Translations under genes and position numbers: made by a program | Shown here: one piece after another, positions 17,506 through 26,255 of the stretch | Numbering within the stretch: the stretch's first letter is position 1 | How the letters are laid out: every line of letters starts with the position of its first letter | The notes under the pieces: generated by a model | Databases searched by the model: none | Seen by the model: only the letters and a program-made list of their open reading frames with translations | Told to the model about the DNA's origin: nothing | From: JBDHHQ01 sp039586035 | GTDB lineage: Bacteria; Gemmatimonadota; Gemmatimonadetes; Longimicrobiales; Gaopeijiaceae | Direction of reading: 5' to 3' | DNA: 64,000 nt | NCBI GenBank assembly: GCA_039586035.1 | Contig: JBDHLD010000009.1 | Location: 18,396 to 82,395, forward strand

Positions 17506-19824
17506 CTACCGGCCCGGATCGGAATCGAGGAGATACCTCACGGCGGCCTGTAGGACTTCGTCTTGACCACTGCGCAGACCCTCGATGGTCGGCGACACCG
17601 TGACGGTCGGCTGCAAGCCCACCCGCTGCAGCTGGCGGCCGTCCGCGTGTCGAACCGACTGCCCGGTGAACGACAGCACGATCCCACCAGGGACCGTGAA
17701 GTTGGTGACGTCGCCATTGGCGCCGTTGGACGAGGTGCCCACGAACTTCGTTCCGTTGGCGGCCTCGAGAAACAATCCGGTATGCTCAGCCTGACTGATC
17801 GTCCGCTCGTCGACGAGCATGACGGTACGCCCTCGGTACGGTATTCGGTCTGGCGACCGTGGTGGGATACGTTGCACGAACGTGTAGCGCTGCCTTCCCG
17901 CCTCGCCCGGGCCGGTGAGGAGCGGTCGGTCGAAGACGGCGGCGGGAGCCTGGTCCACCCGAGCCAGGTACGGGGCGATGGTCCAGGCGGTGCCGTTGGG
18001 GTAGCCGCGCATGTCGAAGATGATGGCGTTCGTCCCCGCCAACCGCTCGAACATCTCCGGTACCTCCGGAACCGTCAGGCGGTCGAGGTCCACGTAGCCG
18101 ATGTTGTCATCGAGGATCCGCACCACGTCACCCGATCGCCATGTGAACCGTAGGTATCGGTTCCGGCGCTGCACTTCGACGAGCCGGGGGCGTCCGTCCG
18201 CTCCTTCGACGGTCAGGCGGGCCAAGCTCTCGTCGGCGCCGTTGAGCATCCAGTCCGTGGCGCGGCCCATCAGCGCCCCCTCCGTAGAAGCCGCGACCAC
18301 CCGAGCGTATCGTCGCGTGCGGCTCACGGCGTCTTCCCCGTCTACGTCGAGGATCACGTCACCGATCGAGAGCCCCGCGGCTTCGGCCGCAGTGGGGTGC
18401 CGATATCCGGCGACGACCGGACGACCCTCGATCCAGCGGGCATAAATGGGCGGAGGCGCGGTGCCGAGGGCGCCGTAGAGGACGTCGCTGTTGACGAAGC
18501 CGTGGGTGTCCTGGATGTGGCTGTACATCTCGGCTACGGCCAGGTGGTAGGACTCCGCGTCGGAGGCGGATGCCAAGCGCCGGGCATACTCTCGAAACAC
18601 GGATCCCCAATCGCGGTCCATCAACGCCCCGTACGGGAAGAACAGATCGATCGTGGCCCAGATGCGGACAGCCGCCATCAAGCGTAGGGGAAGGTCGGGG
18701 TAAGGTGTATCGAAGGCGGTCGATCGACGAGAGACGCCACCGAGGGGCGGCAAGGGCGTGCGCTCTCGAGGCTGCGACTTCGGCCTGCGGACGAGCTCGA
18801 GCGCGGCTTGGAATGCCGGATCGAAGCCCGATCCGTCGCGGCCGGGCGCCGCGATCTCCCGGTCGGCCAACACTGTGGCGGATCCGTCCTCTTGAACGAG
18901 CTCGGAAATCCTGACCGCGGCTCTCACCCCATGCGCGAGCGAAAGCGTGTGGGTGCGGGCGAACGCCTCCGTCTCGAAGGGGCCCTCGGACAGGATCATG
19001 GAGATCCCTGCGTCCCGTAACGCCAACGCCTCGAGCGGCAACGAGGCATGCCGGTCCACCAGGAAGACGGAGGGGATGTTTCGTTCCGATCGGGACGGGA
19101 TCCAATCGCGATCCGTGGTCTCGAACGCCGACCTGTATCCGCCCGACGTCGCACCCCTCTCGGGGTGAAATCCGTGGTGGATCCGCGTCCTGAATCCCGG
19201 GGTCGCGATGGTTGTGGACGTGAGCAGCTCGGCCAGCCCACTGCTCGAGAAGGCGAAGGCCAGCGTCCCATCCGTGGATGCCGCGGGGCGGGGGCCCGCT
19301 CGCAGGTCGAACACGACCCCGCGCGTGCTTCGGAGCATCCCGCCGATCTCCCGCAGGCGGCCCACCACGCGGGGCCAATCGCTCAGAGCCCGGTAGTCCT
19401 CGATCCGGACAACTCCGATGCTGTCGGCCGTGAGGTCGAAGGCGGGCTGGGCGTCTGTCGCTCCGGTGCCGGCCTGGGGCGAATCTATCGGCACGGCGGT
19501 GGGCACTACCCGGGTGCTCGGGTCGGCCAGGGCAGCCAGGAGCTCGCCAATCACGTCGGCGTAGGCGGCCGAGTCGGTGGCCGCGATGGCGGCCGGGATC
19601 GCCTCGACCGTTGCCGAGTCCCAGCGCACGTCACGGTAGGCCGGATACGGATGGAAGTGGGTGACCGTTCTCCACACATGGGCGATTCCCTCCAGCCTGG
19701 CCACGGCCGCGGAATCGAGCTCGGTACCCTCGCTGTCGGGCACGGACTGGGCGGCAACCGAGATTCGGCCTGAGCCCGGCGCAGCTCCGGAGGCCACCAG
19801 GATAAGTAGAAAGGCGACGTACAA
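17506..19824 (-). CDS. Exported S41-family (C-terminal processing type) peptidase
   Basis: 772 residues with an N-terminal signal segment. The N-terminal half is a divergent domain. The C-terminal half has a PDZ-like region (EAAGLSIGDVILDVDGEDAV) and an S41 tail-specific protease core with IGYVDLDRL, NAIIFDMRGYPNG and the catalytic region VDERTISQAEH, where the Ser lies. It is probably periplasmic. The proposed start is TTG with a weak ribosome site. First gene of a pair with the Sel1/cytochrome lipoprotein. Confidence 0.8.
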   Translation of the reverse strand: MYVAFLLILVASGAAPGSGRISVAAQSVPDSEGTELDSAAVARLEGIAHVWRTVTHFHPYPAYRDVRWDSATVEAIPAAIAATDSAAYADVIGELLAALADPSTRVVPTAVPIDSPQAGTGATDAQPAFDLTADSIGVVRIEDYRALSDWPRVVGRLREIGGMLRSTRGVVFDLRAGPRPAASTDGTLAFAFSSSGLAELLTSTTIATPGFRTRIHHGFHPERGATSGGYRSAFETTDRDWIPSRSERNIPSVFLVDRHASLPLEALALRDAGISMILSEGPFETEAFARTHTLSLAHGVRAAVRISELVQEDGSATVLADREIAAPGRDGSGFDPAFQAALELVRRPKSQPRERTPLPPLGGVSRRSTAFDTPYPDLPLRLMAAVRIWATIDLFFPYGALMDRDWGSVFREYARRLASASDAESYHLAVAEMYSHIQDTHGFVNSDVLYGALGTAPPPIYARWIEGRPVVAGYRHPTAAEAAGLSIGDVILDVDGEDAVSRTRRYARVVAASTEGALMGRATDWMLNGADESLARLTVEGADGRPRLVEVQRRNRYLRFTWRSGDVVRILDDNIGYVDLDRLTVPEVPEMFERLAGTNAIIFDMRGYPNGTAWTIAPYLARVDQAPAAVFDRPLLTGPGEAGRQRYTFVQRIPPRSPDRIPYRGRTVMLVDERTISQAEHTGLFLEAANGTKFVGTSSNGANGDVTNFTVPGGIVLSFTGQSVRHADGRQLQRVGLQPTVTVSPTIEGLRSGQDEVLQAAVRYLLDSDPGR

Positions 19825-19959
19825 TGGTCGCCCGCCGGCCGCCAGGACGTGATATCGTGAGTACGTAGCGCCCTCCGCTGTGCAGGAGTCTGCAACGGTC
19901 GGGCAAGAACGTCGTGCCCGCCTCCGAGGCTCGCAAGCGGCATAGGCGCACGACGGTTC

Positions 19960-19985
19960 GGGGTGGCGACGTCCGTCGCCACCCC
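19960..19985 (-). terminator. Hairpin terminator after the DUF5666 gene
   Basis: Perfect 11-bp inverted repeat with a 4-nt loop (arms 19960-19970 and 19975-19985), about 70 bp past the minus-strand stop at 20056. No T-tract. Confidence 0.6.
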
Positions 19986-20055
19986 GTTGGAAACCGCTTC
20001 CTCACGCGTCCCGCTCCTCGTGCCGCGCCCGTTTTGGTCAGCGGCCCGCTCGGCC

Positions 20056-21270
20056 TCAGTCGTCCACCTCGACCTCGATCTCCACGGCCACGAGGCCGGA
20101 GCCGTCCGGTGCCGGCGCGGCGTCGCCCTCGGCCCGAACTGGGAGCCCCGCGTCCACGGCGGACTTGGTGGATGCCAGATCGAACAGGTCTCCGTCGTTG
20201 TCGAAGCGCGTTTCCGTCGTGATGAGGATGACCGAACCGCTCCCGAGCGTGACCGTACCGGCTCCCAGGTCGACCGCAGAGACGGTACCCTCGAACTCCA
20301 ACGCGCCCGGCATGTCGTCGGCATCGTCCTCGATCTCGAACTCGACCTCGATGGCGACGATCGACCCATCCGGATCGCGCATGCCCTCACCCTCCGCCTC
20401 TACGAAGCGGCCCGCGTCGACTGCGGCCGCAACCGCGTCCATTGACCTGAGGTGGTCGTCGTCACCGCCGGAATCCTGCTCGATGGTGGTAGCCGCAACG
20501 ATGCGAATCACGACACCCGTCTGAAGCGTGACGGTCCCGGCCCCCAGGTCAACGGTGTTGACCAGGCCCTCGAAGTCGATCTCGCTTCCGTCGTCGTCCA
20601 CGTCCTGCTCCACCTCGGTCCTGCCTCCCGACGCGTCCACCGCGATGTCCAGGCCGAGCATCCGGAGTCGCGCCTGGCCGGGCCCGAGGATCTCGACGTT
20701 GTCGGCGTCGACGTTCATCTCGATCTCGGGCTCCTCGGACTCGTCGTTCAGGCGCAGCTTGGTCGCGAAGAACGATGGGTCATCGGGGTCCTGGGGCTCC
20801 GACGGCGGCGTCCGCTTGGCTTCGACGGCGGGGCGGCGGCCTCCGGCCAGCGCGTCCTCGAGGAAAGCCAGGAAGGTCGACTGGCTCATCTCGGTCCCGC
20901 TCCGCTCGTCGCGGAAGCTGGTTCCCGGACCGACCTCGACCGTAAGGCTTCCGAGCTCGAGCGTGATCACGTTGCCGGACACGCCGGTCACGCGGCTCTC
21001 GATCTTCTCCTCGTCGAAGACTTCCTCCGGCTCCTCGACCTCGACTTCGCGGGCCACCAAGGGGGTGGTCGGCGAGATCAACTTCACCTCCAGACGTGTC
21101 GGGCCGGACGCGGCCTCCTGGCTGAGCTGCTCCACGGAAATGGGAACGGAGAAGGCCGCCCCGTCCACGGGTGCGCCCGGCCCCGCCGGATCGCTCTGGT
21201 CGCTGCAGGCCGCGAGCACCAGCACGCTCGCCGTGAGCCAGGTGACGCTGACAGGAATTACTGCTCGCAT
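20056..21270 (-). CDS. DUF5666 repeat lipoprotein
   Basis: 404 residues. Lipoprotein signal ends VLVLAACS (Cys22). The mature part is very acidic and holds three diverged copies of the DUF5666 beta-strand repeat, each built as FEG-x-V-x-x-VDLGAGTVTL followed by an Asp-rich stretch and AVDAG-x-V-x-AEG. The ATG has a GGAGAG ribosome site. Function of DUF5666 proteins is not established; the acidic repeats may bind cations at the cell surface (inference). Confidence 0.8.
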   Translation of the reverse strand: MRAVIPVSVTWLTASVLVLAACSDQSDPAGPGAPVDGAAFSVPISVEQLSQEAASGPTRLEVKLISPTTPLVAREVEVEEPEEVFDEEKIESRVTGVSGNVITLELGSLTVEVGPGTSFRDERSGTEMSQSTFLAFLEDALAGGRRPAVEAKRTPPSEPQDPDDPSFFATKLRLNDESEEPEIEMNVDADNVEILGPGQARLRMLGLDIAVDASGGRTEVEQDVDDDGSEIDFEGLVNTVDLGAGTVTLQTGVVIRIVAATTIEQDSGGDDDHLRSMDAVAAAVDAGRFVEAEGEGMRDPDGSIVAIEVEFEIEDDADDMPGALEFEGTVSAVDLGAGTVTLGSGSVILITTETRFDNDGDLFDLASTKSAVDAGLPVRAEGDAAPAPDGSGLVAVEIEVEVDD

Positions 21271-21633
21271 GGTTTCTCTCCTTCACCCATTTTCACAAGT
21301 TCGGGGCCGCTCCCTCTCGGGCGGCGTGACAATCTCATGGGCAGCGAACGTGCCTGCAGCACACGGGGCGGGTTGAGCGACCTCAAGTGCCTCTGGGAGA
21401 GCGTTTTGCGTGTTTGAGCCAGCGAGAGGTCCCTTGGCGGGACAGTGTAGCGCAGCGCTACACCGTGCTCCTCCTACGTACGCCGACGATCCACGAGGCA
21501 AGGCGACTCCCTGTGCTCACGGATTCGGCGAGCCAATGGGCCAGCGGATACACGAAGGCGTAGCTCACGACCGCGACGGCAGAGGCGCGCCCTCTACGCT
21601 CCGCCGCGGGGCCCGGCTACCGGTGGAACCCCG
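21271..21633. other. Divergent intergenic region with 19-bp palindrome
   Basis: The 363-bp gap separates the DUF5666 gene (minus) from the cation transporter (plus). It contains a perfect palindrome GTGTAGCGC-A-GCGCTACAC at 21445-21463, a candidate operator for a dimeric regulator or a small hairpin. No gene is seen. Confidence 0.5.
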
Positions 21634-22662
21634 ATGACGGGCCACGCGTCGATGCCAACAGACGGCCCGAGCCTCCCTGCCCAGGCCCGCGGACCCGGGG
21701 ACCCGCCTGACGGCGAGGCGCGGGCGCGACCTCGCGCGGAGGGACCTCCGGAGCCGGACCGAGTCCCGGGCGCCCATCCTCTCCGTTCGGACGCAGACCG
21801 CGGGATACGCACCACGATCGGGGCGCTGCTCGTCAGCGTCGTCTTGGGAGCCGTCAAGATCACGGCCGGGATCGCCGGGAACTCCTACGCTCTCGTGGCC
21901 GACGGCGTCGAGTCGCTACTGGACGTCATGAGCTCCATGCTGGTCTGGGCCGCGTTGCGGATCGGTGTAACGCCACCCACCACGCGGTATCCCTACGGCC
22001 TCGGCAAGGTCGAGCCACTGGCTGCCTTGGTCGTGGCCACGATGCTGCTGCTGGCGGCGGTCGGCATCGCGATACAAGCCGTCCGGTCGATCTTCGAGCC
22101 CCACGAAGCACCCGCGCCGTTCACGCTGGCAGTGCTGGTCGGCGTCGTGATCACGAAGGAGGCCCTCTACCGGGCCCTGTCGCGGCGCGGTGACCTGATC
22201 GGCAGCAAGGCCATGGAAGCGGATGCCTGGCACCACCGATCGGACGCACTCACCTCGCTCGCGGCGTTCTTCGGTATCTCGATCGCCCTGATCGCGGGAG
22301 AGGGATACGAGAGTGCCGACGACTGGGCAGCCTTGTTCGCCTGCGGGGTCATCGCATTCAATGGAGTCCGGCTATTCCGCGCCGGACTCGACGAGGTGCT
22401 GGATGCCGCCGTTCCACCGGAGTTGGAGGCCGAGATCCGGCGTACGGCGCTGTCCGTGAACGAGGTCCGGGCGATCGACACCTGTCGAGTGCGGCGAAGC
22501 GGGCTGGGTCTTCTGGTGGACATCCATGTGGAGGTGGATGCCCAGCTCACGGTCCGGGAAGGGCACGAGTTGGCCCATCGAGTCAAGGACGTACTCCTCG
22601 ACGCCGAGCTGGGGATCCTGGACGTCCTCGTGCATGTCGAACCGCACCCTCGAAGTGCTTGA
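21634..22662 (+). CDS. Cation diffusion facilitator (CDF) metal transporter
   Basis: 342 residues: an unusually long Pro/Arg-rich N-terminus (about 55 residues), about six transmembrane helices, and a C-terminal ferredoxin-like cytoplasmic domain (about 255-340). Metal-site motifs are seen in TM2 (ADGVESLLD) and TM5 (WHHRSDALTS). The family exports Zn2+, Fe2+ or related ions by proton antiport. The long N-terminus suggests the true start may be later, but no better start codon stands out. Confidence 0.88.
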   Translation: MTGHASMPTDGPSLPAQARGPGDPPDGEARARPRAEGPPEPDRVPGAHPLRSDADRGIRTTIGALLVSVVLGAVKITAGIAGNSYALVADGVESLLDVMSSMLVWAALRIGVTPPTTRYPYGLGKVEPLAALVVATMLLLAAVGIAIQAVRSIFEPHEAPAPFTLAVLVGVVITKEALYRALSRRGDLIGSKAMEADAWHHRSDALTSLAAFFGISIALIAGEGYESADDWAALFACGVIAFNGVRLFRAGLDEVLDAAVPPELEAEIRRTALSVNEVRAIDTCRVRRSGLGLLVDIHVEVDAQLTVREGHELAHRVKDVLLDAELGILDVLVHVEPHPRSA

Positions 22663-22806
22663 CGGATCGCGATTCGCAGCGTCGGCCACGCAGATGATGA
22701 GGGAATACCCGGAGAGCCGAAACCATCCCAGCGGGCCGTGTCACCAAGGGATAGGAGGCGTGGCTCGAGCCGTAGTCCGCGATTCGCTGATGGGTTTGTC
22801 GATCTC

Positions 22807-22820
22807 CGTAAGTCCTTACG
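22807..22820. repeat. Short inverted repeat in the gap after the CDF gene
   Basis: CGTAAG-TC-CTTACG, 6-bp perfect arms. Located 145 bp after the CDF stop and 123 bp before the next lipoprotein start; either an operator or a weak hairpin. The rest of the 22663-22942 gap shows nothing else. Confidence 0.35.
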
Positions 22821-22942
22821 CGGCAGCGGGCGTCGCTCCGCTAGGAGTTTCCCCACATGGCACCGGGGAACAGCGCGGACAGACCGCACCAGCCGCGGCC
22901 TCCAGCTTTGATCAGACCAACGATCCAGAAGGGAGGAGACCG

Positions 22943-23479
22943 ATGCGCAGACCGCTGGCGACTACGTTGATGGTCGCCGTGCCTGCATTGCTGCTCGGGG
23001 CCTGCTCGGACGAGTCGACAGAGCCCCTGGACGTCGAAACGGCGCTGCTGGACGTGATCCCGCCCGGCGGCGCCACCAACGTGGACCCGAACGCGCCCAT
23101 CGTGCTGGAGTTCGATCGGCGCATCGGTTGGGGCATGGAGGAGTATGCCGTCCTGCACGAGGGGGGCATCAACGGTCCGGTGGTCCCAGGCACGTGGGTG
23201 CTCTCGGACGATCGTATGACCCTCACGTTCACGCAGGACGCTCCGCTCATGGCGGCGACCGACTACGTGATCCATCTGGGCGGTGGGCTCATGGACTACA
23301 ACAACCGCCACCTGAACCTGGAGCGACACGGGTTCGGGCTGGGCGGTGAATGGTGTACCGGTGAGCAGCTGGGTCCCATGGGTCCCGGCGGCCCCACGGG
23401 CGGACACCATCATCAAGGTTCCGGATGGCAGCATCCGAACGGGACTTACGGTATGATCTTCACGTTCACGACGGCGTAG
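22943..23479 (+). CDS. Small lipoprotein with Ig-like (Big_5/SbsA) domain
   Basis: 178 residues. Lipoprotein signal ends LLLGACS (Cys19). One Ig-like domain follows, with the PPGGATNVDPNAPIVLEFDRRI opening and LTFTQDAPLMAATDYVIHLGGG, typical of bacterial Ig-like Big_5 domains. A Gly/His-rich stretch (GGPTGGHHHQGSGWQHP) near the C-terminus could bind metal. The ATG at 22943 is set by the GGGAGGAG ribosome site. Confidence 0.75.
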   Translation: MRRPLATTLMVAVPALLLGACSDESTEPLDVETALLDVIPPGGATNVDPNAPIVLEFDRRIGWGMEEYAVLHEGGINGPVVPGTWVLSDDRMTLTFTQDAPLMAATDYVIHLGGGLMDYNNRHLNLERHGFGLGGEWCTGEQLGPMGPGGPTGGHHHQGSGWQHPNGTYGMIFTFTTA

Positions 23480-23491
23480 GGCATCCCCGAA

Positions 23492-23520
23492 GCAGCGCCC
23501 CATGATTCCCGGGGCGCTGC
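23492..23520 (+). terminator. Hairpin terminator after the Ig-like lipoprotein
   Basis: Perfect 10-bp inverted repeat GCAGCGCCCC / GGGGCGCTGC with a 9-nt loop, 12 bp past the stop at 23479. The remainder of the gap to 23791 shows no gene. Confidence 0.75.
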
Positions 23521-23790
23521 ACCTACTCGTTTCCACCGATCCCGTCAGACCCTGAGTCCGCCCTGGACTCGATTGTCCCGGCGCAGTTGGCGGGTTATTT
23601 CCTGCGCCGAATCCACGACTCGTCCGCCCTGGCTCACCACCGCCTCGGAGAGGCGGTCACCCGCCGGGGCGAGCTCGGGGTCGGGCCCCGAATGGAACGA
23701 TCGGCGTGGGAAGTGGCTCTACGATGGAACCACAGGATGCCTCGGGCCCCGGGAATCCCGGTTCGAACTACCGCGTCCAGGAAGACAGAC

Positions 23791-24519
23791 ATGACCGATG
23801 ATCGACGACCGGCGTCGACCCCCGACGTCGTCAGCCTCGCGGACGAAGACAACGTCAAGACGCTGCTCGGTGAGACGCTCTTCAGTCTCTGGGAGGCCGT
23901 GAACACACTGACCCGCTTGCGCCCCACTTCTCACGAACGCTACCGGGTCACGATCTTCGGCTCGGCGCGCGCCGCGCCCGGCACGTGGGTCTATCACGAG
24001 ACCAAACGCCTGGCGGCAGCACTGACCGAGTTGGGGTGTGACATCATCACCGGCGGCGGTCCAGGCCTCATGGAGGCAGCCAACGAAGGGGCCGCCGAAG
24101 CCGACCCCGACGATCGCACGCGCTCCGTGGGAATCCGAGTCAGCCTGCCCTTCGAGCAGAGCGCGAACCCCTTCGTCGAGCAGGTGTTCGAGCACCGGAC
24201 GTTCTTCACGAGATTGCATCATTTCGTGTTGGCCTCCGACGCCTTCATCATCGTGCCCGGCGGCATCGGCACGACCCTGGAGACGCTCATGGTGTGGCAG
24301 CTGCTTCAGGTCCGGCACCTGCACGAGACACCGCTCATCATGGTGGGGGACATGTGGAGGGGACTGGTGGACTGGGCCGGGACGAACATGCTCGGCTTCG
24401 ACCCCCAGCTGGCGAACCACGAGGACATCGAGCTGCCCACCTGCGTCGCCGGCGCCGACGAGGCCATCGAGCTTGTGCGGGAGCACCACGGGCGGTGGGC
24501 GGGGCAGCAGGCGGGTTAG
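23791..24519 (+). CDS. LOG-family (lysine decarboxylase-like) nucleotide phosphoribohydrolase
   Basis: About 242 residues. Rossmann-like LOG fold with the two signature motifs GGGPGLMEAANEGA and PGGIGTTLETL. LOG proteins cleave nucleoside 5'-monophosphates to a free base and ribose 5-phosphate; some make cytokinin-like bases, others belong to stress operons. The ATG at 23791 gives the family length; the frame is open upstream but that stretch looks non-coding. No operon partner. Confidence 0.85.
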   Translation: MTDDRRPASTPDVVSLADEDNVKTLLGETLFSLWEAVNTLTRLRPTSHERYRVTIFGSARAAPGTWVYHETKRLAAALTELGCDIITGGGPGLMEAANEGAAEADPDDRTRSVGIRVSLPFEQSANPFVEQVFEHRTFFTRLHHFVLASDAFIIVPGGIGTTLETLMVWQLLQVRHLHETPLIMVGDMWRGLVDWAGTNMLGFDPQLANHEDIELPTCVAGADEAIELVREHHGRWAGQQAG

Positions 24520-24881
24520 GGTTGTCGGGGAGCGACGCGTGGGCGCCGGGCCCAGCGCCAGGCCATTCCGGTGGAGGGTGGAAGGAACGCGTAGGGCAGC
24601 TCCGTTCGCGGCAGCAGCTCGTCGTCGGGTGGGTTGCCGGGGTCACCCTTCGGGTCGTCGCCCGGCCCGACACCTGGGCCTGGCACGTCGCTTGAATGGC
24701 TGCGCCCGGGCAGCAAAACCGTCAAACCTGCGGCCAGCCGGCTATCGAGGCCGACACGGCCTACAGGAATGTCCTTCGCATCTCGTACTCGCTCCTTGTT
24801 CGCTGTATACGAAGTGCGTTGGAGGGTTCGTGACGGAGCTTGGAGACCGAGGAACGGGCGGGCTGTGTCAAAGGGCTCACT
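24520..24881. other. Convergent intergenic region, no gene seen
   Basis: 362 bp between the LOG gene (plus) and the second NtrC-type regulator (minus). I see no convincing gene, promoter or perfect hairpin. A -24 like TGGCAC at 24681 lacks a proper -12 GC. Confidence 0.4.
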
Positions 24882-26249
24882 TCATCCACCCAGCCCGTGC
24901 TTTTCCAGCCGGTAGCGCAACGTGTCGCGCGAGACGCCGAGGAGACGCGCGGCCTTGCTCTTGTTGCCCGACGCCCGTTCGAGGGCCTGGAGGATCAGGG
25001 ACTTCTCGGCCTCTTCGAGATCGAGGCCGGCACCGGGCAACGCCGGGGACTGCCCGATTGGCGCGCGGTCTCCCGTGATCTCGACGGGAAGGAGGCCGTG
25101 GCCGACGGTCTCGTCGTCAGTCAGGTAGAGGATCCGCTCGATGACATTTCGGAGCTCGCGGGCGTTCCCCGGCCAATCGTAAGCCTCGAGGGCAGCTAAG
25201 GCGGCCGCGTCGAAGTGCCGCGGAGCCAGGCTCATCTCCTGGCAAAGACTGTCCAGGAAGTAGAGGGCGAGGGGCAAGATGTCCTCACGCCGCTCTCGTA
25301 GAGGCGGCAGCTCGATGGGGATGACGTTGAGGCGGTAGTACAGATCCTCCCGGAAGCTCCCCTCCTCGACGGCCTTCTCGAGATCCCGATTCGTCGCGGC
25401 CACGACCTGGACGTCGACCTCGATGTCGTCGACACCGCCGACCCTCCGGAAGCGGTGGGTCTCGAGGAATTGGAGCAGCTTCCCCTGGCCGGAGGGCGGC
25501 ATGTCGCCGACCTCGTCGAGGAAGACGGTCCCGCCCTCAGCGAGTTCGAAGAGGCCGCGCTTCCGTGTCTTGGCGTCGGTGTAGGCCCCCGCCTCGTGTC
25601 CGAACAACTCGCTCTCGACCAGCGTCTCGGGGAGGGCGGTGCAGTTCACGCTGAGGAACGGGTTCCCGCGACGAGGCCCCTGGGCGTGAATGGCTCGCGC
25701 GATCACGTCCTTCCCCGTGCCGCTCTCGCCACGGACCAACACCGTGGCTGCGGTGCTCCGACTCCCGATCCGCCGGATGACCTGAACCAGGCTTTCCATC
25801 GTGGCCGACCGGCCGATCAGCGTCACGTTCGAGAACTGCCAACGGTGCCCTTCCCGAAACCGTTCCAACTGCCCGAGGAGCCGTTGCTTCTCCAAGGCCT
25901 GCTCGATGAGCAGCAGGAGCTCGGGCAGTTGCACAGGCTTCTCGAGGAAGTGGAAGGCCCCGGCTCTCACCGCCGCCACGGCCGTCTCCACCTCTCCGTA
26001 CGCCGACATCATGATCACGGGCAGGGTGGCGTCCCGGCCCCTAAGCTCGGCGAGCACTTCGAGGCCCGACTGGTCCGGCAGCCTCAGGTCCAGGAGAACC
26101 AGGTCGCACCGCTCGTTCTCGAACCTTTCGATGCAGCCCGCGCCGGTCTCGAAGGTGGCTACCTCATAGCCCTGCTCGTCCAGATGCTCGGCGAGCCACT
26201 CCCGGATCAGCAGCTCATCGTCGCAAACGTAGATGCGCTCAGTGGGCAT
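24882..26249 (-). CDS. NtrC-family response regulator (second system)
   Basis: 455 residues: receiver domain with Asp54; AAA+ domain with Walker A GESGTGKD and Walker B GGTVFLDEVGD; and a C-terminal Fis-type helix-turn-helix (NKSKAARLLGVSRDTLRYRLEKHG). The sigma-54 contact loop reads GAYTDA instead of GAFTGA, a variant also seen in other regulators of this class. The kinase ends 6 bp upstream, so they form an operon. Probable target is the divergent cupredoxin operon, which has a sigma-54 promoter and its own palindromes. Confidence 0.93.
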   Translation of the reverse strand: MPTERIYVCDDELLIREWLAEHLDEQGYEVATFETGAGCIERFENERCDLVLLDLRLPDQSGLEVLAELRGRDATLPVIMMSAYGEVETAVAAVRAGAFHFLEKPVQLPELLLLIEQALEKQRLLGQLERFREGHRWQFSNVTLIGRSATMESLVQVIRRIGSRSTAATVLVRGESGTGKDVIARAIHAQGPRRGNPFLSVNCTALPETLVESELFGHEAGAYTDAKTRKRGLFELAEGGTVFLDEVGDMPPSGQGKLLQFLETHRFRRVGGVDDIEVDVQVVAATNRDLEKAVEEGSFREDLYYRLNVIPIELPPLRERREDILPLALYFLDSLCQEMSLAPRHFDAAALAALEAYDWPGNARELRNVIERILYLTDDETVGHGLLPVEITGDRAPIGQSPALPGAGLDLEEAEKSLILQALERASGNKSKAARLLGVSRDTLRYRLEKHGLGG

Positions 26250-26255
26250 GTCCCG

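Noticed and set aside
24681..24696. TGGCACGTCGCTTGAA as a plus-strand sigma-54 promoter
   Set aside because: The -12 GC is replaced by GA, and no plus-strand gene follows within 3.6 kb.
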